A stretch of DNA of 15,804 bases from Spirogloea muscicola (lineage: Eukaryota; Streptophyta; Zygnematophyceae; Spirogloeales; Spirogloeaceae): NCBI GenBank assembly GCA_009602725.1, contig WELB01000006.1, forward strand, positions 1,212,720 to 1,228,523. Direction: 5' to 3'. Shown in pieces: positions 1 to 8,830 of this stretch. The stretch's first letter is position 1; each line of letters opens with the position of its first letter. The notes below the pieces were generated by a model that worked only from the letters and a program-made list of their open reading frames with translations, was not told where the DNA came from and made no database searches. A program made the translations under genes and the position numbers.

Positions 1-1942
1 CGCCGCCGCAGGTCGCGGCCGGGGCGCTCGGAGCCGGCGCCGGCGCCGCGAGCGCCGCCAACCTGGGGGAGCGCATCCAGCGCGACAAGCTCCGAAGTCC
101 GGCCCCGATGGCGTCATAGCCATCCACCATGGCCGGCGCACCTGTCACGACAGCCGCCAGCTTCTGACGGCGTGAATGGTGGTCGCGACGCTCGCGCCGC
201 TTTCCCAGGTGTCATCAAGGCGGCTCTGCGGGCTGCCGTCAAGGTGAGGACTCGCCTGGTCGCGGGGCTCGCGGCAGCTGCTTTGCCGCAGTCCACGGCT
301 CCCGCTGCCCTGCGCACCGCCACTAGGCGACGTCAGGCACGGCTGTTGCGACGTCAGGCGTTGCTAAGGCTCCTGATGAGCCAAAGATGATGGGCCATGG
401 GCTTGCGTTTACTGAATGCTCGTGTCATCAATGGGCTCGTCGCTGGCCGCCTCCTGCAGGACAACGAGGCGCTGATCCCGGACATCCTGCGGCTCGCCCT
501 CAACGACATCGCCACGTACGATAAGGTCAGCTACCCGTCACGTCGTTCGCACAGTGCGGGCAGTGCGCAGCTTGGATCGTGGCCGCCAGCCAAAGCGCCG
601 CCGTTGCCGTACACCTGGGACCACCTTGGACGCTCCGCTTACAGGACCCTGCCCCCATGATGCAGGCCACGGCCACCGGCGGCCCCAATGGATCTGTTCG
701 CCTCAGGTCCGTGAGGACCTGCATGGTGACCACACAACTGCGCAGAAGCGTGTTGCTTGTGGCACAGGCAGGCTAGTGCGGTCCAGTCTGATGAGCGCTG
801 CGCCTGGTCTGAGGGCGCCGACGTGGGCGCAGCGAGGAGCTGGGCCGGCCGGAGAACGCTGGCCTGGACAAGGCCGTTGGCGTGCTCGGCAGCGTGAAGA
901 CAAAGCTTGACGACAGCCAAGCTGCCCTCGGCGGACCCATCGGTTGGGCGGACCTTATACAGTATGCTGGTAGGCGACCTGCTTTTGGCTGGTGCACTCT
1001 GACGCCGCCCAACCTTGTCTGTGGCGGCTATCTGAGGGGATGCACGTGGTACTTGCTGAAGCAAGTCAGGTGATCACAACTGCGGCGAACTGAGAGTTGA
1101 TGTGCTCGAACTGCAGCCGAGGTGGCTTTGCAGCGCCTCTTTCTCAATGCCGCGACACGCAAGGCCGGCGGCGATCCGGAAAAGGGCAGGCAGCTCTACA
1201 ATGCGTTTGGGTCGTCCGGCCAGGTCAGCAGCGCCGCTGCTGCCAAGCAGCGCCGCTGCTGCCGAGCAGCGCTGCGTGCTCGCCTCTGCCACCCCTTTAG
1301 AAGGAGCTCCAACGCTGCCGGTGGGCACTCCTTCTGCAGTGGGGCTCATTTGAGAAGCTTCTCGGGCGAAAGGACGCCGCAGCTGCGGACCCTGCTGGCC
1401 GTGTCATGGACTGGGAGGCGGCTTCGGTAGCAGACCTCAAGGCCAAGTTCGCCTCGCTCGGCCTCACTGGTCGCCAGGTGCACCCCTCTCCTCTTCCCTC
1501 CCCTTGCTACCCTCTGGTCGAGCGACAAGGGCGCTCCTGCATGAGGGCGTCAGTGAGCCTTCCGGCAGCGCCGGCGGCCATGGCTTTGCAGCTGGTGGTC
1601 TTCTCCGTCTTCTTGGGGCCGGATTTGGAGAAGACAGAGGCAAAGCTCGCCACCGATCCCGAGCTCGCGGGCTACGTGACCAAGTACCAGCGCAGCCGCA
1701 AGACCATCTCGGAGACTGACTATGAGGTATAGGCAGACCGGCTCCGGCTGCTCCCAGCCTTGTTTCTGTTACCAAGCGCCTGCAAATGATTGTCTTGGCC
1801 GTTATCAGCTCCACTGAATTGGGCCTGTGGTCTGCAGGTCGATCTAATCAATGCTCTCACCAAGATTTGCGCGCTCAATCAGAAGATTAATTTTGAGGCA
1901 TACACGTACGCAACGCCTACGCTTGTGTTTAACAAGCTCTAG
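1..1942 (+). CDS. TL29: Thylakoid lumenal 29 kDa protein (ascorbate-peroxidase-like, APX4), 5'-partial, nine exons seen
   Basis: Exons by eye: 1-96 (reading from base 3), 209-243, 460-525, 666-710, 837-969, 1117-1223, 1340-1477, 1592-1726 and 1838-1942 (stop TAG). All introns are GT-AG, phases agree throughout, and about 285 residues are visible. Family-specific blocks include LALNDIATYDK, GGPNGSVRLRS, ELGRPENAGLD, GPIGWADLIQYA, FGSSGQWGSFEKLLGR, FLGPDLEKTEAKLATDPEL and YQRSRKTISETDYEVDLI; these match my memory of plant TL29 in order and spacing. The first exon has an Ala/Gly-rich hydrophobic stretch ending ASA before ANLGERIQRD, as expected for a thylakoid transfer signal. The plastid transit peptide is upstream of the window, unless the CAG at 9-11 is itself a splice acceptor. 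Known for the family: lumenal, associated with photosystem II, and not an active peroxidase. Here the peroxidase distal Trp-His is Leu-Asn (the distal Arg is kept), and no proximal His is seen in the GRQLVVFSVFLGPD block, so it is inferred to be non-catalytic. Confidence 0.88.
1227..1275. repeat. 19-bp palindromic tandem repeat, 2.6 copies, in a TL29 intron
   Basis: Two copies of a 19-base unit starting AGCAGCGCCGCTGCTGCC lie at 1227-1245 and 1246-1264, followed by a partial third, AGCAGCGCTGC, at 1265-1275. Each unit contains the near-palindrome AGCAGCG-C-CGCTGCT. The array starts three bases after the GT of the donor at 1224. Confidence 0.85.
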
Positions 1943-2461
1943 TCGGAGTACCTCCTCTGAGCAACAACGTGGCGCAGCAGCACATGAGATGACACTGCGC
2001 TGCCGCGCTAAGGCGTTTGCAAAGCGCCACATTTTTGCCGCCATATTGCGGACTGTGGTGTCATGAAGTTGCATCACTTGCACAGGCTGCACTTGCCTGT
2101 ACCAGCTGCTCCTTGCGCATGATAGGCTGCAAAGCACAAGAAGCATTGTGGCATCGTTTGTGGCACTGATAGCCATGGAGTTTGCACATAACAGGGTGCC
2201 GTCCTGTAGAGGAAATTACAATACTGGAGCACTTTGGTAAATGCTCGAGGTGCCGGGCAGTCTTGTGCCGGTTTGGGCTAGGAACCCGCTTACGGTTTTT
2301 GCTTGAGCCAAAGCTCGGCCAAAGGGCGAGCATACACACAGGATACTGAGTGTTAGAGAGAGCATAGACCAGAAAGTTGGACACTGGTAGCTACAGGTTT
2401 GAACGTCTGTAATGTAGCAGTGACTGCCATGAGGGAAGGGCTCGCCCATTGAGGATAGAGA

Positions 2462-2482
2462 CTGGAAAAAGCCAGCCCAAAA
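2462..2482 (-). repeat. Partial copy of dispersed GGGCTGGC repeat
   Basis: Read on the minus strand this gives TTTTGGGCTGGCTTTTTCCAGT, close to the second half of the copy at 9117-9161 (CGGGCTGGCTTTTCACAGCC). Confidence 0.4.
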
Positions 2483-3124
2483 TAGAATGAACAAAGTACG
2501 AGGAGGGGCCAGGGCCATGAGGATCAGTTGACATCGAGAAAGCAAAGATGGAGTCAAAGGTGGAGCAGATCCGGACACCGCAGTGATGTAGGAGAGTCTG
2601 CAGAATGAAGGGCGAGGCCTTTTGTAAGCTCCACGTACTATTTGTTTTATGATGGTGGAGCAGTGTTTGAAGACAAAATGATGGGACGCCCTCTGTAGGA
2701 GTTTTAAACGGCTGCATGAACCAGTAGGACACCCCCCAACCTGGGGTACAAGCTCAAATGTGCAGTGTTGAAGTCCGGCGCATGCTGGCCTACAAGTGTT
2801 GGAAGTGGTGAACGTGGGCAAGGTTGGTCAACCGGGCAACTCAAAGAGGAATCACACATTCAATCTCTTCAGAAGAAACAAACGCTATGCTGGCAGTTGC
2901 CCTGGTTGCTGCAGTCAAGAGATTGGCTGGCAGTTGCAGGAGTTCGTCTAGTCAGAAAATGGAATAAGACACCTCTCAGCGACGTCGCAGTGCAGAAGTG
3001 AATGGGTGCCGTGGATGGAGCAGCCTGACGATAGTGCAGTTTATTGGGCGCTGACGACAGAGTTGAATGCTTCCCAAGGATTTCCGGAATATGCTTAGTC
3101 CTAGTTTGAACCTTGTTAAATTGT

Positions 3125-3197
3125 GTTGGGCTGGCCTCTCACAGCTATCACCTTTATCAGTAAGAGCTTGTCGTTGTCTGGGCTGGCCATCACAGCC
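3125..3197 (+). repeat. Dispersed GGGCTGGC repeat, two half-units
   Basis: Half-unit 1 (from 3125) reads GTTGGGCTGGCCTCTCACAG. Half-unit 2 (from 3173) reads GTTGTCTGGGCTGGCCATCA followed by CAGCC. The same two half-units, in the same order but on the minus strand and closer together, occur at 9117-9161; a single half-unit is at 9458-9480. The element ends just before the inverted-repeat element at 3221. Confidence 0.65.
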
Positions 3198-3220
3198 ATC
3201 GTCCCTCCACAGGGAAGTAT

Positions 3221-3397
3221 CAGTCAACCCTGTCTAAGGTTATACAGTCGGTTGGGGAGATTTGTATGACAATAAACAGAATATAACGTTATGAGATGAA
3301 AGAATATCCTGTATTAGATATTGGCCTGTACTCGGTTTGCCAGAATGTGATAACGTTATCAGGATAAAAGCTAATGGAGGATAACCAGGGTTGACTG
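3221..3397. mobile_element. MITE-like inverted-repeat element, 177 bp
   Basis: Perfect 12-bp terminal inverted repeats, CAGTCAACCCTG at 3221-3232 and CAGGGTTGACTG at 3386-3397. The match continues outward (GGGAAGTA at 3212-3219 against TACTTCCC at 3398-3405) with one extra T on the left. The interior is AT-rich and holds two ATAACGTTAT palindromes, one extended to the 14-bp TGATAACGTTATCA at 3348-3361. No transposase reading frame fits inside, so it would be non-autonomous. The termini resemble those of pogo/Tigger-type Tc1-mariner elements; that assignment is inference, and a clean TA duplication is not visible on the left. Confidence 0.6.
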
Positions 3398-3480
3398 TAC
3401 TTCCCCTCTCCAAGGTTTCACGTCGAGATTGCGTTGGTGGAAGGCTCCAAGATAACGCGGTCACAATTCTCTGCCCCCCC

Positions 3481-3490
3481 CAAACCCTAA
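3481..3490 (+). promoter_or_regulatory. Telo-box-like motif AAACCCTAA
   Basis: AAACCCTAA occurs at 3482-3490, upstream of the zinc-finger gene and just before the GCC tract. Such motifs are common near the 5' ends of plant genes for growth and translation functions. A single motif is weak evidence of function. Confidence 0.35.
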
Positions 3491-3510
3491 AATCCTCAAC
3501 CTTCCACTCC

Positions 3511-3579
3511 GCCGTCGCCGCCGCCGCCGCCGCCGCCGCAGCCGCCGCCGCAGCCGCCGCCGCCGCCGCCGTCGCCGTG
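3511..3579 (+). repeat. GCC-triplet tract (23 triplets, interrupted)
   Basis: A run of GCC with occasional GTC and GCA triplets. It may be the 5' leader or an alanine-coding part of the zinc-finger gene. In one frame it encodes about 20 alanines followed by VAVDGNGR, ending in phase 1 at a good donor (GCC/GTGAGC at 3595/3596). That phase matches a possible acceptor at 3779. No ATG is seen in that frame, so coding status is unresolved. Confidence 0.75.
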
Positions 3580-3779
3580 GATGGCAATGGTCGCCGTGAG
3601 CTATTGTAGGCGATAGCTTGGTGCTCAGTCAGAGCAGGGCTATTTACTGAAGGCCGCAATATCAAGGTTTTCGACATACTCTTGGATTACCCCTTAGACG
3701 TACATTTGTCCAATGTGCTTGCCTTTGTACTTGGCCACACATGGCCTCCCCATCTCTTAATATACACGCATTTTCTTAG

Positions 3780-5571
3780 AGGACAACGCACTCACACAAA
3801 CGCTAACACTTGTCGTCGTNGACGGCGGCGGCGGCGGCGGCGGCGGCGGGCGCGTGAACGGCGGCCGCGGCAAGGGCAGCATCTTCTTCCGCACCAAGCT
3901 GTGCAGCAAGTTCAAGGCGGGCACCTGCCCCTACGTCACCAACTGCAACTTCGCGCACTCCATGGACGAGCTGCGCAAGCCGCCGCCGGGCTGGGAGGAC
4001 CTCGTCGGGCCCCAGGTGCAGCACCGCCCTCCGAACCCCCAAACCCCTGAGCCTCTAAACCCCTATTTCCTTAACCCCCGTCGCTGACCTTCTGTCGAAG
4101 CTCAGGCCGTGCTACTAGGATGAGGGTTTGAGGTCTTGCAGCTACTGAGACGGGACCTGCGTCTCAGTGGGTACGTCGGAGATCCACCACACGGGTTAAG
4201 GGGCTACTTGGACCTTGAACACTCTATATCTACACAAATCCTGACCCTTAGCCCCAAACCCTGGCACCTCGTCAGTCTACGGCTCGCTCGTGGTGGTGGC
4301 GGCAGGTGCAGTGGCCGCGCCTGCAACGGCGGCAGCGGCAGTGGTGCACGCAGACTTTGCCGTCTCCGGCAGTGAAGTGTTTTCGTCTTGCTGTGTGCAG
4401 GAGGAGAAGCATGTGGAGCGCGTGCCGCCGGAGCTCAAGCGCAACAAGCCGTGCAACAAGTTCAACAGCGAAGTGGGGTGCCCCTACGGCGACCGCTGCC
4501 TCTTCATCCACGAGCGCTTGCCATCGCAGGCGCAGCCGCAGGCTCCGGCGCCGCAGCCTGCGGCAGCGCCGCTGCCGCAGCGGGGGGCGCTCGGCAATGG
4601 GGGTGGCGTTGGCGAGTGGCCGGGCCGGAGTGGGCCCCCTCCCCAGGCGCCATTGGAGGCGAGGGGACCGCCAGGCGGCGGCGGAGACAACAGCAGCGGG
4701 GGAGGCGGCAGCGTCGGCGGCGTCAGCGGTGTCAGCGACAAGGGGCCCAGGCCCGCACACTGGAAGACGCGCATCTGCCACAAGTGGGAGGAGGGCGCCT
4801 GCCCATTTGGGGACAAGTGCCACTTTGCCCACGGCGCTCATGGTGAGCGACTCGGCTCGCCGCTGAGGCGCCGACATGGCTGCCGTTGTTCCTTCATTTT
4901 CTCACGTGCCATTGTTCGAGGCTTCTGCGAGGCTCTTTCCTAAGCTGCTTCAGACTGCCGCTTGGAGTCTCTGAGCGTCAAGAACTTTGCTCTTCCTCCT
5001 GTTGAAACAGAGCCCTCATTGCAGGTTGCTATTTGCCAAGATGGACAAGCATTCCATTGATCTAGGCCGTACAAAGTTATAGTCATGATACTCATGTATA
5101 ATGTCATCATTGTATCCTGCAGACTTGCAGCCATTCGGCGGGTCCGCTGCCGAATCTGCGGGCGGCAATGCCACATTCAGGCCTGACACAGCCGAAGCAG
5201 CGGCGGCTTCAAGGCAGCCGAACTGCGGCAGTGGCAACAGCGGGGGCGCCGGGCATGCAGCGCATGCAAGGCCAGAGGAGGCCGCCGGCGGCGGCCGGGG
5301 TGCAGCCATGTGGCACGGCCCAGCGGGGCAGGTCACGACCGTCTATGGAGACTGGCTGGCTGAGGAGGACTGGGAGGAGGAGGACTGGGGCGACACCGAC
5401 GCTTGGGGCTGGGATGACGAAGGCGGCGACGGTGGCAGCATCGACGAGGGCCAAGCAGCCGGTGACAAGAGACAAGGGCCGGCGGAGGGCGGCGCCCCTG
5501 GTGCCACTCGCCTCTTCCTTGGTCCACCAACTGATGTGGCGGCAGCGAGTGCCGTGGCACAGACCAGCTGA
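3780..5571 (+). CDS. Triple CCCH zinc-finger protein, three exons seen, N-terminus unresolved
   Basis: Exons: about 3780-4015, 4401-4842 and 5123-5571 (stop TGA); introns 4016-4400 and 4843-5122 are GT-AG with matching phases. Finger 1 is KLCSKFKAGTCPYVTNCNFAH (C-X7-C-X5-C-X3-H), followed by the plant-typical DELRKPPPGWEDLV. Finger 2 is PCNKFNSEVGCPYGDRCLFIH (C-X8-C-X5-C-X3-H). Finger 3 is ICHKWEEGACPFGDKCHFAH (C-X7-C-X5-C-X3-H). Gly/Pro/Ala-rich linkers separate fingers 2 and 3. The C-terminal exon carries VYGDWLAEEDW followed by acidic, tryptophan-rich sequence. Proteins of this plant family bind single-stranded RNA or act in mRNA decay and gene regulation; the exact role here is unknown. 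Upstream of finger 1 is a run of nine Gly codons with an ambiguous base at 3820. No in-frame ATG lies between the stop at 3758 and finger 1, so at least one 5' exon is missing from the model; the acceptor TTTTCTTAG at 3771-3779 is my best guess. Confidence 0.87.
3824..3849 (+). repeat. GGC-triplet tract (polyglycine) next to ambiguous base
   Basis: Nearly nine GGC triplets encode glycine in the frame of the zinc-finger gene. The single N in the window (3820) lies four bases upstream, so length and frame here are the least reliable part of the gene. The tract is complementary to the GCC tract about 250 bases upstream. Confidence 0.85.
4034..4080 (+). repeat. Degenerate telomere-like CCCTAAA-type tract in an intron
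   Basis: Within the first visible intron of the zinc-finger gene the sequence repeatedly approximates AAACCCC / CTAAACCCC / TTAACCCCC with a period of about seven to nine. A further piece, CCCTTAGCCCCAAACCC, lies at 4245-4261, and GAGGGTTTGAGG at 4122-4133 is a similar motif on the opposite strand. Confidence 0.45.
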
Positions 5572-6261
5572 TCAAGGGCGTCGCTGGCAGATTCTGTGGC
5601 ACTTAGGATGCGCAGGCCTCCACTGCGCCCGTAGATCTTAGGATTGCTAAAGTCATTAATAGCTCCACAGAAACCGATCTTTTGTATATGTATCCCTTCG
5701 TTTGATGCTGTGAAGCTTGAGAGTGACTTAGAGATGAAGGCTATCACATGGGCTGTTACATGGGCTGAGCTTCAAGCAAGAACTGCCAGCTATCAGTGGC
5801 TGCAAATTACAAGCATTGGGTCTATGTAGGTTGGCCCCTCAGCAATTTCTTAGTAGTGCATCGAGGACCTTTGGCGGGCTTCGCAGCATCAAGGCTGAGC
5901 AACTTGCTACAGAGACGCAAGCATGCCTGATGACATGCATTAGCAGGTAATATCAATATTATGTGGTGAGCAGCAAATGCTGTGATACTTACAAATTTCT
6001 TTTCTACAATTAGTTGCTGCAACTGATCGAAGTGCTGAGTATTTGACTAGCACACAGCACCTGTACAATAGCCAATTCATTGCCAGCAGGCTTCAAAATG
6101 GGCCATCAAACTCAGTGGGCAAGATTAGGATGGTAGCAATCTATGTATATGCGGCACTCTTGACCTTTGTCCACATCCAAGACCGCGTGCTCTTGCCTTG
6201 CAACCGCTGCTTCCAGTCCACAAGCTCCACAAGCAAGAATGTGTGTAAACTTTGGCTCGCC
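5572..6261. other. Convergent 3' flanks, no gene seen
   Basis: The zinc-finger gene (plus) and the membrane-protein gene (minus) end towards each other across about 690 bases of AT-richer sequence. It should hold both 3' untranslated regions. I see no coding exon with usable splice sites. Confidence 0.6.
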
Positions 6262-8830
6262 TCACAGCCTCCCTTGAGTAGCAGCAACGCGTCCCTCGGC
6301 CCGTCTGAACGTGGAGTGGTCATCTACAAGGTCTTGAAATGTGTACAAGACCTCTGTCAACTGTCTATGTACAGTCTTTGAGTTGTTGACAATGGCAGGC
6401 GCAGCAGCCCAGTGCCACCAGGTAGATATCTTGGTGCAGAGCCACAACCACTGAGGCGGGATCCTGTCACCAACCTTGGCCAACGGCTCCATGGCATCCA
6501 TGATGCTCCTATACAGCAAAGACTTTTAAGCTGTTGGTCACTGTTGGTGACGACCTGGCCATGCGGCTATCTAAATATCGCGTCCAACAAAGAAGGGCCC
6601 TGACTCCACACTCATACCATCACCTCATCATGGAATGGTCGCCGCTGCCTCACTTGCCAATCTGTCATGCGAGTAGGGTGGCAGAGAACTAAGACTACCT
6701 GTACATCCAGACATGCTGGCGTGCCTCAACTGCCATGGCACTGTTTGCAGCCACACCGTTGCCTAGCTGCACCATGCAGAACAGAGACCTACTGTCCATG
6801 TGAGAGCTGCTAATGTAAGGTAGAAGTCACTTGTTCTTCCTACGTGACTAATCTCGACCGAAGGTTGTGAGCAAGGGCTTACAGGTGTCTTAAGGAGGAG
6901 CTCAGGATTGCACTAATCTTCACCTACAACTACGAAACCAAGTGTCTAATCATGCAGGTGGAGACGTGCAACCAGAGGGGGCTCCCATGCCAAAAGGTGT
7001 TGCAGATGGGAGCTCAAACCTTCTGGACGGCGTCGGCCATGCTTAGCTTCTCACCGTCGAACGCCTCAAAGCCACCACTGAGCCCTTCTGGCATCGGCAT
7101 AAGTAGGGTGGGTGCACCCAGCATCACACCCACAGTGGAGCCAATGAAGCCGTACACGCCTGGCATCGCCATGTGCACAAGACAGTCTTAGCAGCTGATG
7201 AACATCTGACAATGCACTAGCGCCTTTGCAGCAGGTAAATCTGGTTGTGTACCTGACGTTTCCAAGCCATCATCTTTGCTGTGCAACATATCGTCGAACA
7301 GTTTAGCCCAGTCGACCGCCAGCTCAATCACGTCCTCCTGAGGTGTCAGGGTGGCACCATGATTAGTAAAGAGCCCGAGTTTGTTGACCACTGGCTGCAT
7401 GGCAGGGTGATTGGAATGGCTGCCCCTCACGCAGTGTGCCTCGGCGGCACACCTTGTTGTGGACGTACATGTTGTCAAGTGCGCTTGCGGCGTCCTCGAA
7501 CTGAGCTAGCTGCAACCGTAATTCTGCTATTGTTGTGTGCAGGTTTGGCTCCTCTCTCATGGCTGGGCTCAGTGGGTCACCAAGCATGTATGCAAGATCT
7601 GTCCAGGATGGAGCAGACGGCCAATATGCTTAGAAGCACTGGAAGACACCTGGAAGACACCCTGGATTCACACCACAGAATCAACGTGGTCTGAAGACCA
7701 GGCAAGCCAATGAGCACACACCTCACAGCGTCACAATGTAAGGTCAAGGGTCCTGTAGAGTACGACTCACATCCTGCTTTACACAAGAGCTCTGCCCTGT
7801 CAGGACGTAGATGGCGAGGGACAGCATATTGGAAAGTAGGGGGAGGAAGTTCGCACTGTAGATCATCCTTCTCAGGATGACCAATGTCTTGCGCTCCTCG
7901 TCGAGCACGCGGGTCATCAACCCCCTGCAACGGCAACACCGAGCATCTGTGAGCAAGGAGTGCAGGTTGCGAGGCTTGCATCTGTGACAATGCTGCTGCT
8001 TATCTCTTGGACGCAGCTGTGAAGGCGGCTCTGCAGATGGTTAAGACTATGCTTTGAGGTGGGACTACTGACGGTGTGGGAAGGCTGGCCACAGACCTGT
8101 ACTGTCCATAAGCCGCAGCTGCAACACGCTGGCGGTCCACGAGGCGGAGGCCGCATTCACCGTGGCGTCCAAGTTGCCGCCCAAAGTACCGGTCATGACC
8201 GTGCATAGGCAGCGGTTCTTCGAGCTTGTGTTGGCCGTCATTGGTGATTATTGTAGCAGCACGAGCAATTAAAGAAGAGCGGCCCTGGTAGCCCGGCATT
8301 GCAGCAACGGTAGAGGCCATTTTGGCTGCCAATTGGGAGCTCCTCAGGACCCCGAGAACGAGCTCCTCGCGCGTCGAGGCAGCCACCGCAGTGCGGAAGC
8401 CCACACGGGTTCCGAGGCTGACGACACAGACGGCCAGAAACAGCGCTGCCCACATCGCTGCCATTGACAATCCCAAGTCCCGCAATGGTGCAGCAGATGG
8501 CTTGCTCGGCTCACTGTTTGACGCCAATTCCTCATGCGGCAAAAGCGGCGCCGCGGCCTCCAAGGGCCCTCCTCCAGCGGTGGCGACGGCGGACCCGAAC
8601 TTGCGCTTGGGGCCATAGGAAGACCGAGATTCGGACGTGGGCTTGATTGTGCCGCGTGCACGCAGGCCCCGCGCACCGCCAGAGGCAGCGGCGGTGGCTG
8701 CGACAGCAGCAGCCACATACTGGGTGCCGCCGCCCATGACAGCAAAGGCGGCCGGCAGTGCCGGTGGCGGCGGAGGTGCCACTGAAGCACTGCTTCGAGT
8801 TGCCCTGTGCAATGCGGACGCGACAGGCAT
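6262..8830 (-). CDS. Predicted membrane protein of unknown family, seven exons, 538 residues
   Basis: Model on the minus strand: exons 8097-8830 (ATG at 8830), 7785-7924, 7453-7598, 7253-7394, 7020-7186, 6883-6923 and 6262-6508 (stop TGA). Every intron is GT-AG and all phases agree, which is strong support without a homologue. Residues 1-60 are Ala/Ser/Arg/Pro-rich and could be an organelle targeting sequence. A clear transmembrane helix (MAAMWAALFLAVCVVSLG) lies at about 123-140. A second hydrophobic stretch (FLPLLSNMLSLAIYVLTG) is at about 270-288 and a third (GVYGFIGSTVGVMLGAPTLL) at about 395-415. Between them, IAELRLQLAQFEDAASALDN looks helical or coiled-coil. The C-terminal exon contains IPPQWLWLCTKISTWWHW. 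I do not recognise the family and assign no function. The end of exon 1 has a competing reading frame, the second donor could instead be GTGAGT at 7770, and exon 6 is only 41 nt, so details may shift. Confidence 0.62.

Larger units (their letters stand above)
1943..3220. other. Intergenic spacer downstream of TL29
   Basis: This is AT-richer than the flanking exons and presumably begins with the TL29 3' untranslated region. I see no exon chain with plausible splice sites on either strand. A TGTAA, the polyadenylation motif used by many green algae, occurs at about 2408, but it is far from the stop codon and I do not rely on it. Two copies of a short dispersed repeat lie near the right end and a partial copy near 2462. 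Confidence 0.6.

Noticed and set aside
2560-2705. Two diverged copies of about 45 bases (minus strand, each containing CTTCA/CTGC...CTCC...CATCA)
   Set aside because: Similarity is visible but low and gapped by eye; not enough to call a repeat.
2216-2821. A 201-codon open frame on the minus strand in the spacer after TL29
   Set aside because: Cys/Ser/Leu-rich composition without any domain, codon use unlike the neighbouring exons, no splice partners and a second long open frame overlapping it. Most likely chance.
3581-3595. ATGGCAATGGTCGCC before the GTGAGC donor as the start of the zinc-finger protein
   Set aside because: Spliced in phase 0 to the only usable acceptor (3779) it runs into a stop after eight codons, so it cannot join the zinc-finger frame as read.
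4306-4866. Long Arg/Ser- and Gln-rich open frames overlapping the zinc-finger exon on both strands
   Set aside because: Shadows of the GC-rich exon; only one frame contains the CCCH fingers and joins to its neighbours through splice sites.
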